Part shown: positions 57,305-64,000 of the stretch, piece after piece
Layout: each line of letters opens with the position of its first letter
How positions within the stretch are numbered: the stretch's first letter is position 1
Source: Rhodocyclales bacterium
GTDB taxonomy: Bacteria; Pseudomonadota; Gammaproteobacteria; Burkholderiales; Rhodocyclaceae
Assembly: GCA_028292485.1 (NCBI GenBank)
Contig: JAQGMG010000046.1
Span: 1 to 64,000, forward strand
Direction of reading: 5' to 3'
Length of the DNA: 64,000 nt
Program-made: the position numbers and the translations under genes
The notes under the pieces: model-generated
Told to the model about the DNA's origin: nothing
What the model saw: only the letters and a program-made list of their open reading frames with translations
The model's database searches: none

Positions 57305-57643
57305 ATGCCAGTTATCGAAAGCCATCATGGTGTTGTGACACAAGTGAACGTGTTTACGACTACGACAGAGAATCAGCAAGCGCTGATAGATCTTCTCATC
57401 GAAGCCGCTCGTTCTGTCCAGGATGTTCCCGGCTGGATGTCTGCCAGCATTCATCGAGAGAGGGACGGAACCCGGGTGGTCAACTACGCTCAATGTGAAA
57501 ACTATCCTGCCTGGGAAGCCGTCATGGTGAAACTGCGGGAGGGCGGTTTCCTGGATCGCAACAAGGCTCTTGGAACAGCTTCACCGGGGCTGTATGAAGT
57601 TGTTTTTACTCTGGAGCATGGGCAACCGAGCGGCCCAACCTGA
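57305..57643 (+). CDS. ABM-fold (antibiotic biosynthesis monooxygenase-like) protein
   Basis: 112 aa with the dimeric ferredoxin-like fold signature: TQVNVFTTTTENQQALIDLL, VPGWMSASIHRERDGTRVVNYAQCENYPAWEAV. Such small proteins are oxygenases, isomerases or heme-binding; the reaction here is unknown. AAGGAA lies upstream. It is about 240 bases after the hydrolase, with no other gene between. Confidence 0.83.
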   Translation: MPVIESHHGVVTQVNVFTTTTENQQALIDLLIEAARSVQDVPGWMSASIHRERDGTRVVNYAQCENYPAWEAVMVKLREGGFLDRNKALGTASPGLYEVVFTLEHGQPSGPT

Positions 57644-57697
57644 ATTACAAGCGTTAGCTGGCGTCCGACGTGAAAATGAGCGTCGTCGCATGAATGC

Positions 57698-57790
57698 GTA
57701 GGTCGGAAAAGCGTAGCGCCTTCCGACGTTTGGATTTTTCGCAATCAACATCGCAAACGTCGGATGACGCCTGCGGCATATCCGACCTAC
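57698..57790. repeat. Inverted repeat related to 26088-26161
   Basis: Ends GTAGGTCGGA and TCCGACCTAC with an imperfect inner palindrome (TCCGACGTTT / AAACGTCGGA). It lies between convergent genes. Confidence 0.75.
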
Positions 57791-57797
57791 TTGTTTG

Positions 57798-58760
57798 TCA
57801 TGCGCTACCCGAGCCGGTTACGGCACGGCCAAGTCTGTCGCGCACAGCATCCCACTCAGATGCGGCCGGAATCTCTTCAACCACGATGTTCGATGCGGCG
57901 CAGGCGTCGAGGGCACGGAGGTTGGCGTACAAGTCATGGGCATAGCCAGCAGCTTCACTCGAAGCCTTGATCCAGGTGCCTTTGTGCGACGCTGGTTTGT
58001 CGAGGCTGAAAGCCAGCACAGCGCTGTCGGTTGGCGCCATGGCGATGTTTGAAGACATTCGCATCGGCGTACGCGGCGCATAGTGCGCGGCAAGAGCACC
58101 CGAAACGCGCGGCGCATCATCCGTTTGCTGTGGCAAGCGCGGTCGACGGCCAATCACTGCAGCGATAGCGTCCGCGCCAATCATGCCGGGGCGCAGGATG
58201 ACGGGTTCGCCACGCGACAGGTCGAGGATGGTGGATTCGATGCCGACCTGACAGGCGCCACCGTCGAGGATCATGCCGACGGCATCGCCAAGATCGTCGG
58301 CGACGTGTTGTGCGGTGGTCGGGCTGATGCGGCCGAAGCGGTTGGCCGAAGGCGCGGCGATGCCGCCGCCGTCGCTGGAGAAGGCGCGTAGCAGGGCGAG
58401 GGCGACGGGGTGATCGGGCACGCGCAGGCCGACGGTGTCCTGCCCGCCGGTGACGATGTCGGAAACGTCGGCTTCCTTCTTGAGGATCAGCGTCAGCGGG
58501 CCGGGCCAGAAGGCGCGGGCGATGGCGATGGCTTCTTTCGGAATTTCGCGCGCCCAGTGAATCATGCTGTCGGCATCGGCGAGATGCACGATCAGGGGAT
58601 GATCGGCTGGGCGACCCTTGGCGGCGAATATCTTCGCTACGGCTTGAGGGTTGGAGGCGTCGGCACCGAGGCCATAGACGGTCTCGGTGGGCAGCGCGAC
58701 GAGTTCGCCGGCACGGAGCAGGGCGGCGGCACGGGCGATGTCTTCAGGTGATGCGTTCAT
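57798..58760 (-). CDS. tsaC: L-threonylcarbamoyladenylate synthase (Sua5/YrdC)
   Basis: 320 aa. Makes threonylcarbamoyl-AMP for t6A modification of tRNA. The YrdC domain has PTETVYGLGADA, KGRPADHPLIVH and RVPDHP. The extra C-terminal Sua5 domain (from about 215: GALAAHYAPRTPM, then a Rossmann-like stretch) makes this the long form. Start at 58760. Confidence 0.94.
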   Translation of the reverse strand: MNASPEDIARAAALLRAGELVALPTETVYGLGADASNPQAVAKIFAAKGRPADHPLIVHLADADSMIHWAREIPKEAIAIARAFWPGPLTLILKKEADVSDIVTGGQDTVGLRVPDHPVALALLRAFSSDGGGIAAPSANRFGRISPTTAQHVADDLGDAVGMILDGGACQVGIESTILDLSRGEPVILRPGMIGADAIAAVIGRRPRLPQQTDDAPRVSGALAAHYAPRTPMRMSSNIAMAPTDSAVLAFSLDKPASHKGTWIKASSEAAGYAHDLYANLRALDACAASNIVVEEIPAASEWDAVRDRLGRAVTGSGSA

Positions 58761-58794
58761 TCTGATGACTTCATGTGCGATGTTGCGTGCACGC

Positions 58795-59685
58795 CTATTT
58801 CAACTGCTCGGCGAAGAAGGCTAGGACGCGCTTCTTCGCATCTTCGCGCGCTTCCGGGTTGGGTGCGGTGGTCACGCCCTGGCCGGGATTGACGCCATTC
58901 GGCACTTCCTTGCGCACGCGCTTGCTCTTGATGCCGGGATTGTCGAAGTCGTGATAGGTGTCGGGGTAGGTAACGATACTCATTGGCTCGCCACGCGCTG
59001 CAACAGATGCCGTCAAGGCCTTGCATGGCGCGGCAGGTGTCCAGTCGTCCGATTCGCCGATGAGTACCAGCAGGGGCGCATAGGGATGGAAGCTGTTGGC
59101 CTTGTTGTTGCGGACGGTGCAGCCGGGATAGAACGAGACGGCAGCCTTGAAGCCGTCGGAGGTCAATGCCTTGGGTTTGCGTGTGATGGTGTCGAGTGTG
59201 ACGCCGGCACCATGCGACCAGCCGAGTACGGCTATGCGTTTCGCATCGACTTCACTTTGCTGGCGCAGCCAGGCGAGGGCGGCATAGGCGTCGCCTACGC
59301 GTTCGGATTCCTTGAGGGTGCGTTCGCTGAGTTTGACGGTGCAGATTTCCTTGAGGCCGCGCGAACTGAAGCTGTCGAGCATGAGTGCTTCATAGCCCTG
59401 GCTGGCGAGGTATTCGCCCCACATCTTGTGGCGGGCACCGAGCAGTCCCTTGCTGTCATAGGCGCCGCCACAGCCGTGCATCATCACGACCGCGGGATGC
59501 GGGCCGGCCCCCGTGGGTTTGAACAGGTGTGCGACGAGCGGTTCGGGCGAGGAGGAGAGGTTTGCTGGCGGAATGCTGATTTGTTCGGAAGTGACGGCCC
59601 GTGCGTTGCCAGCAAGCGCCAGCAGAAGGATTCCGAGCGTCAATGCAGACGTAGCGCGAATGAAGCGGAAGGCGGCAATCGGCAT
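58795..59685 (-). CDS. Exported dienelactone-hydrolase-like alpha/beta hydrolase
   Basis: 296 aa with a signal peptide (LTLGILLLALAGNARA). The Ser nucleophile lies in LGWSHGAG, with the acid in LLVLIGESDDW and His in DTYHDFDN. HGCGGAY forms the oxyanion region. Unlike classical dienelactone hydrolases the nucleophile is Ser, not Cys. Substrate unknown. It sits between tsaC and purK, which are often adjacent in related genomes. Confidence 0.87.
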   Translation of the reverse strand: MPIAAFRFIRATSALTLGILLLALAGNARAVTSEQISIPPANLSSSPEPLVAHLFKPTGAGPHPAVVMMHGCGGAYDSKGLLGARHKMWGEYLASQGYEALMLDSFSSRGLKEICTVKLSERTLKESERVGDAYAALAWLRQQSEVDAKRIAVLGWSHGAGVTLDTITRKPKALTSDGFKAAVSFYPGCTVRNNKANSFHPYAPLLVLIGESDDWTPAAPCKALTASVAARGEPMSIVTYPDTYHDFDNPGIKSKRVRKEVPNGVNPGQGVTTAPNPEAREDAKKRVLAFFAEQLK

Positions 59686-59813
59686 GATGATTTCAAACCC
59701 CGTTATTGATATGGCCCAATATTAGTCGTCATTCGCGCGTTGCGCAGAAGGCCATTGCAAGCAGATGTAAGCCCACGCCTTAGCCCTGCCGTGCTGCGAA
59801 GCTACGTGTTCCC

Positions 59814-60971
59814 TCACGTATTCCGTATGCCAATCGCCGCACGTGCGGCCATCGCAACTTCGTGTGCTTTCACGGGGTCGGTATCGATGACCGTGAAGTG
59901 GCCCATCTTGCGGCCCGGCCGTGCGTGATGCTTGCCGTAGAGATGCAGCTTGAGATTGGGGTAGGCGAGCAGCTTGCTCCAGTCCGGCTCGCGGTAGTGT
60001 CCATGGGCATCGGGGCCAGGCTGCGAGGCGTCGTACCAGATGTCGCCGAGCAGGTTCACCATTACTGCCGCGCTGTGGGCACGGGCGTCGCCGAGCGGCA
60101 GGCCGGTCAATGCGCGCACCTGTTGTTCATACTGGCTGGTGGCGCAGGCGTCTACGGTGTAGTGGCCACTGTTGTGGGGGCGAGGCGCCATTTCATTGAC
60201 GAACAGCTGGCCGCGCGAGACGAAGAATTCAACCGCCAGGGTGCCAACGTAGCCGAGCTGTTCGGCGATGCGCTCGGCGAGGCCTTGTGCCGTGCTGACA
60301 TCAAAGCGCGCGGGCGAGATCGATATGTCGAGAATGCCGTGTGCATGTGCGTTCTCACTGGGTGCGAAGCTCCGCGTATTGCCGTGTTCGTCGCGTGCCA
60401 GCACGACGGAGACTTCGTAATCCAGCGTGAGCATCTGCTCCAGCACACAAGCTTCGTTGTGGAACGCCTGCCAGGCATGCAGCGCTTCTTCGCGGCTGGT
60501 GACTCTTGCCTGACCCTTGCCGTCGTAGCCGAAGCGCGCGACCTTCAGGATGCCGGGAAAGAGTTCCGGCGACGCATTGCGCAGATCGTCCGCGCTATTG
60601 ATGGCGGCGAAGGGGGCGTGCGGGATGTCGTTGTTGCGCAGGAACATCTTCTCGGCTACACGGTTCTGACAAATGCCGACGGCATCTGCAGAGGGGCGTA
60701 CCGGGACGAATTTGGCGAGGTAGTCCAGCGTGTTGGCCGGGACGTTTTCGAATTCGGTCGTGACCGCAGCGCAATGCTGCGCAAGCTGATCGAGCGCGGC
60801 AAAGTCCTCATAGGCGGCGCACAGATGCCGGTCGGCGGCCTTGCCGGCGGGGCTATTCGTGTCGGGATCGAGCACCCACACCTTGTAGCCGAGCTCGTGC
60901 GCGGCGAGTACGAAAAAGCGGCCGAGCTGGCCGCCGCCAAGCATGCCGAGAGTAGCGGGAGGAAGAATCAT
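59814..60971 (-). CDS. purK: N5-carboxyaminoimidazole ribonucleotide synthase
   Basis: 385-aa ATP-grasp enzyme that carboxylates AIR on N5 in purine synthesis. Motifs: LGMLGGGQLGRF at the N-terminus, KVARFGYDGKGQ, VNEMAPRPHNSGH. Start chosen at MILPPATLGMLGGGQ (60971); the longer frame adds 26 basic residues. About 65 bases downstream of purE. Confidence 0.96.
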   Translation of the reverse strand: MILPPATLGMLGGGQLGRFFVLAAHELGYKVWVLDPDTNSPAGKAADRHLCAAYEDFAALDQLAQHCAAVTTEFENVPANTLDYLAKFVPVRPSADAVGICQNRVAEKMFLRNNDIPHAPFAAINSADDLRNASPELFPGILKVARFGYDGKGQARVTSREEALHAWQAFHNEACVLEQMLTLDYEVSVVLARDEHGNTRSFAPSENAHAHGILDISISPARFDVSTAQGLAERIAEQLGYVGTLAVEFFVSRGQLFVNEMAPRPHNSGHYTVDACATSQYEQQVRALTGLPLGDARAHSAAVMVNLLGDIWYDASQPGPDAHGHYREPDWSKLLAYPNLKLHLYGKHHARPGRKMGHFTVIDTDPVKAHEVAMAARAAIGIRNT

Positions 60972-61035
60972 TTCTTGCTTTTGTGTGCGTTGAGAGCGGC
61001 GGTTGCGACCGGCTTTGCCGCGTCGTGCATTTGTC

Positions 61036-61548
61036 CTACTGCGGATCATCCAGCGTCATGTCGAGCACGCTCTGTGTCTGGCGCGCACGGAATGCATCGA
61101 GCATCAGCGCCAGGCGCTTGTCTTCATTGGCAAGCAAGGCAATGGCAAACAGTGCGGCGTTGGCTGCACCAGCTTCACCAATGGCGAAACACGCGACCGG
61201 AATACCCTTGGGCATCTGCACGATGGAGTGCAGCGAGTCCACGCCGGACAGTGCCTTGCTCTGCACCGGTACGCCGAGCACCGGTACGGGTGTCTTCGCC
61301 GCGAGCATGCCAGGTAGATGGGCTGCGCCGCCCGCACCGGCGATGATGGCCTTGAGGCCACGGTCGCGCGCGGCTTCAGCGTATTCGAACATGAGGTCTG
61401 GCGTGCGATGCGCAGACACGACACGCGCTTCGTAGGGCACGCCGAAATCCTTGAGAATCCTTGCGGCGGCCTGCAGGGTCGGCCAGTCGGAACTGGAGCC
61501 CATGACGATGCCGATGATGGCGTGTTGGCTTGTGCTGACATCAGACAT
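61036..61548 (-). CDS. purE: N5-carboxyaminoimidazole ribonucleotide mutase
   Basis: 170 aa. Converts N5-CAIR to CAIR. Class I PurE motifs: [40 protein letters not shown]. It starts two bases after the folD stop region, so the two genes are nearly contiguous. Confidence 0.97.
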   Translation of the reverse strand: MSDVSTSQHAIIGIVMGSSSDWPTLQAAARILKDFGVPYEARVVSAHRTPDLMFEYAEAARDRGLKAIIAGAGGAAHLPGMLAAKTPVPVLGVPVQSKALSGVDSLHSIVQMPKGIPVACFAIGEAGAANAALFAIALLANEDKRLALMLDAFRARQTQSVLDMTLDDPQ

Positions 61549-61550
61549 GT

Positions 61551-62429
61551 TCAGATCCCCGCTGCTTTGGCGGCAACGCGCCGCGCAGATTCAAGTGTAT
61601 TGGCAAGCAGCATGGTGATGGTCATCGGACCGACGCCACCGGGTACCGGCGTAATCAGCGAGGCAACCTCTTTCGCCGATTCAAAATCCACGTCGCCGCA
61701 GAGTTTCCCCGCATCCGGACCTTCCGTCAGGCGATTGATGCCCACGTCGATCACGACGGCACCGGGCTTGATCATGTCGCCGGTAAGGAACTTCGGTTTG
61801 CCCACGGCGGCCACCACGATATCGGCGCGGCGCGTATGGAAAGCCAGATCCCGTGTTTGCGAATGACATACGGTGACGGTTGCTCCCTGCGACAGCAGCA
61901 TCACGGCCATCGGTTTGCCGACGATATTGCTGCGGCCGATGACAACGGCTTCCGCACCCTTGATGGTGACGTTTTCCGACTCCAGCATCTTCATCACGCC
62001 CCACGGTGTGCATGGGTAGAAGGCTTTGCGTCCCTGCAACAGCAGACCGAAGTTCTCGGCGTGAAAACCGTCGACGTCCTTTTGCGGCAGGATCGCTTCG
62101 AGCACTTCGTCTTCGCTGAAATGTTTCGGCAGCGGCAGTTGTACGAGGATGCCGTGCACGCTCGGATCGGCATTCAGTTCGGCGATCTTGCCGAAGACGA
62201 CTTCGGGCGCGACATCGACCGCGAAAGTAAACTTCAGCGACCGGAACCCGGCTTTTTCGCAGGCAGCAACCTTGTTGCGCACGTAGACGGCCGACGCGGG
62301 GTTTTCGCCCACGAGAATTACAGCGAGGCAGGGCTGGACGCCTTGCCCGGTCAGTGCCTGGGCATTCTTCGCGATGTCTTCGCGGACCTTTGCGGCAAGG
62401 GCATTGCCATCGAGAATACGTGCGGTCAT
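61551..62429 (-). CDS. folD: Bifunctional methylenetetrahydrofolate dehydrogenase/cyclohydrolase
   Basis: 292 aa. Oxidises 5,10-methylene-THF and hydrolyses the product to 10-formyl-THF, which feeds purine synthesis. Motifs: [14 protein letters not shown] (active-site Lys), [34 protein letters not shown], and [10 protein letters not shown] at the end. Start at 62429 (MTARILDG). First gene of the folD-purE-purK run. Confidence 0.97.
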   Translation of the reverse strand: MTARILDGNALAAKVREDIAKNAQALTGQGVQPCLAVILVGENPASAVYVRNKVAACEKAGFRSLKFTFAVDVAPEVVFGKIAELNADPSVHGILVQLPLPKHFSEDEVLEAILPQKDVDGFHAENFGLLLQGRKAFYPCTPWGVMKMLESENVTIKGAEAVVIGRSNIVGKPMAVMLLSQGATVTVCHSQTRDLAFHTRRADIVVAAVGKPKFLTGDMIKPGAVVIDVGINRLTEGPDAGKLCGDVDFESAKEVASLITPVPGGVGPMTITMLLANTLESARRVAAKAAGI

Positions 62430-62605
62430 GAGGGTACGGACTGTTGCGGAAAAACCGCACAGTATACCCGCCGGCGCAGCAGGGGCAACAGCCCGGACAC
62501 GATCCAATGCCTGTCGTACCGGGGCCGTCAGTATTGTTCTAATGTTTTGAAGCCTGATTGCCGTTCTTTTTGGTAACCAATCAACCCATTGCCTGACATG
62601 CCCAC

Positions 62606-63880
62606 ATGATCGAATCCCAAGCCGGTATTTCTCTTGCCGCCGATCGCGACACCTTCCTGCAAGGGATCGACATCGCACTGCGCTCCAGCGAGCGGCAACG
62701 CTCGAGCTTTGCATTGCTCAAGGTCGATGTCGGCGCCGACGACACGGCACGTGCGAGTGCCATTGCCGCGATCCGCGCCAATGTGCGCCTGAACGACACC
62801 GTCGCCGTGCTCAACGAGCGCGAGTTCGCGGTATTGCTGGCTGTGGGCAGCGAGGGGGGCGCACAACGCGTGGCGGGCAAAATCATCGATTCGTTGGTGG
62901 CTGTTTGCACGAATGTCACACCCCAGGATATTGCCATCGGCATCGCCATCTACCCCGCTCACGGCACGACGCGTGATCAGCTGTTGCGCTCGGCCGACAA
63001 CGCGCAATACCAGGCGCGGCGCAACCGGCGCGGCATCGTCGTTGCGGCACGCTCCGACGATGTTGCTGCAGAGGGCGCGACGCCGGCTGCCCCGACAGGC
63101 CCCAGGCCAGACCTGAGCCAGCGCATGGGGAGCGCGGTCGAGCAGAACGAGTTTGTATTGCGTTACCAGCCCGCTGCTGACCTCACCAGTGGCCGCCTGC
63201 TGAGCGCCGAAGCGCTGGTGCGCTGGCACCACCCCGAGCTGGGCCTGCTGCCGCCCGCGGAGTTTCTGTATCTGGCGGAACGCGATGGCACGATCGATAT
63301 GCTGTCGCTCAAATTCATCGAATACGCGCTGGTGCAGATGCGCGCCTGGCGTGATCGCGGCACCAGCCTGCCGGTATCGGTCAATCTACCGGCGAGCACG
63401 CTGCAACACGCTGACCTGGAGCCTTCCGTACTAGGCAGGTTGCATGACCTGGCGCTGGCGCCCGACTCGCTGACGATCGAGTTGCGCGACGATCAGCTCA
63501 CCAAGCTGTCGCCCGAAGCCATGAAAAACATCTTCATGCTGGCCAATGCCGGTGTGCGCATCTCGATTGACGACTTCGGCCGTGGTGCGGCTTCCCTGCT
63601 GGCCCTGCGCGATCTGCCTGTGCACGAGATCAAGATCGATCCCGGTTTCGTTGCCGCCGTTGCGACCAGCACGGCAGACGCCGCAATCATCGCCGCCCTG
63701 GTCGGGCTATGTCGCGCACTGGGCCGGCGTGTGATTGCCAAGGGCGTAGAAACGCGAGAGGTCTGCGACAAGCTGCGCGAGCTCGGCTGCGAAGGCGGGC
63801 AGGGCTTCTATTTCTCGCGCGCTATCGAAGGCGATGCGTTGCCTGGCTGGCGGATGGGGGCTGAAAGCCAGGCGTCGTAA
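62606..63880 (+). CDS. Degenerate GGDEF / EAL domain protein
   Basis: 424 aa, no membrane segments. Residues ~15-150 resemble a GGDEF fold, but the active site reads [10 protein letters not shown], so no cyclase activity is expected. Residues ~175-420 are an EAL domain with [16 protein letters not shown] and [10 protein letters not shown] intact. The usual DDFGTG reads DDFGRG, and AEGVET reads AKGVET. It may be a weak phosphodiesterase or a c-di-GMP-responsive protein. Stands alone with a strong terminator. Confidence 0.88.
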   Translation: MIESQAGISLAADRDTFLQGIDIALRSSERQRSSFALLKVDVGADDTARASAIAAIRANVRLNDTVAVLNEREFAVLLAVGSEGGAQRVAGKIIDSLVAVCTNVTPQDIAIGIAIYPAHGTTRDQLLRSADNAQYQARRNRRGIVVAARSDDVAAEGATPAAPTGPRPDLSQRMGSAVEQNEFVLRYQPAADLTSGRLLSAEALVRWHHPELGLLPPAEFLYLAERDGTIDMLSLKFIEYALVQMRAWRDRGTSLPVSVNLPASTLQHADLEPSVLGRLHDLALAPDSLTIELRDDQLTKLSPEAMKNIFMLANAGVRISIDDFGRGAASLLALRDLPVHEIKIDPGFVAAVATSTADAAIIAALVGLCRALGRRVIAKGVETREVCDKLRELGCEGGQGFYFSRAIEGDALPGWRMGAESQAS

Positions 63881-63890
63881 CAGGTGACAA

Positions 63891-63927
63891 AAAAGACAAG
63901 GGCCGCGATGTGCGGCCCTTGTCTTTT
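63891..63927. terminator. Bidirectional terminator between convergent genes
   Basis: Perfect 16-base stem starting AAAAGACAAGGGCCGC with loop GATGT; T-rich on both strands. Confidence 0.93.
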
Positions 63928-63940
63928 CACTGGACAAAAA

Positions 63941-64000
63941 TCAGCCCAGGCGTTTTAACTGGTCGCGCAATTTCTCTAACGTCGAAGAGAAATCAGCCAG
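63941..64000 (-). CDS. 3' end of an unidentified gene (truncated by the window)
   Basis: The last 19 codons and a TGA stop are readable on the minus strand: the product ends LADFSSTLEKLRDQLKRLG. Placement right after a terminator and a helical, charged end support a real gene. Too short to identify. Confidence 0.6.
   Translation of the reverse strand: MADFSSTLEKLRDQLKRLG

Noticed and set aside
59862-61346. 494-codon plus-strand frame
   Set aside because: Antisense to purK and purE.

Overview
The window looks like chromosomal DNA of a moderately GC-rich Gram-negative bacterium, most likely a betaproteobacterium. The evidence is a Burkholderiales/Rhodocyclales-type porin, the rplU-rpmA-obgE-proB order next to ispB and a tRNA-Pro, glnE divergent from a yhdP-type gene, and folD-purE-purK-tsaC in one run. 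I cannot name the genus from sequence alone. I see no prophage, CRISPR array, complete insertion sequence or rRNA operon.

Layout. 0.2-7.8 kb: housekeeping genes (DEAD-box helicase, porin, proB, obgE, rpmA, rplU, ispB, tRNA-Pro). 8-9.3 kb: an alginate-lyase-family lipoprotein. 9.5-25.8 kb: a nitrate/nitrite assimilation island. It holds an ANTAR regulator (NasT type), a nitrate ABC transporter (nrtABC) and a leftward nirB-nirD-PilJ-like-narK operon. Between these lie a small chemoreceptor, a PP2C phosphatase/kinase fusion, an AsmA-like protein and a secreted lyase-like protein. 26-38.8 kb: glnE, a YhdP-like giant protein, a nitrilase-superfamily amidase, a DUF748 giant protein and a lipoprotein. 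39-43.2 kb: an unusual three-gene operon. 43.4-48.1 kb: an ABC-2 exporter, a second PP2C/kinase fusion and a formate/nitrite-family channel. 48.4-57.6 kb: a BMP-type ABC importer divergent from an amidase, an XRE-cupin regulator, an isochorismatase-like hydrolase and a small monooxygenase-fold protein. 57.8-64 kb: tsaC, a dienelactone-hydrolase-like protein, purK, purE, folD, a degenerate GGDEF-EAL protein and the end of a further gene.

Nitrogen control is the common thread. Three separate transcription units (nrtABC, nirBD-narK and the nitrite-type channel) each have a sigma-54-like GG-N10-GC promoter. Each promoter is followed by a leader in which a hairpin excludes a downstream terminator. 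In the nrt and nirB leaders the hairpins carry hexaloops with A at position 1 and G at position 4, the signature of ANTAR targets. The NasT-like protein has Asn where the receiver phospho-acceptor Asp should be. This suggests general nitrogen control by NtrC/sigma-54 plus nitrate-specific antitermination. A fourth sigma-54-like site precedes the amidase, so the BMP/amidase/hydrolase cluster is plausibly a nitrogen-scavenging pathway too. No nitrate reductase catalytic subunit lies in the window.

The strongest candidate for something undescribed is the operon at 39,059-43,222. It encodes a small membrane protein, a fusion of a fatty-acid-hydroxylase/sterol-desaturase membrane domain with a GH3-type acyl-adenylate/amide-synthetase domain, and an enolase-superfamily enzyme of the N-acylamino-acid racemase/dipeptide epimerase type. 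Fusion and epimerase genes overlap by ATGA. I infer a pathway that makes or modifies N-acyl amino acids. The operon lies between the intact 3' end of an ABC-2 permease gene and a decayed copy of that same 3' end, which suggests arrival by duplication or recombination.

The window also carries several families of palindromic repeats, including a 272-bp element with 27-bp perfect inverted ends between an ABC ATPase and its permease, and a nested palindrome at 19.5 kb.
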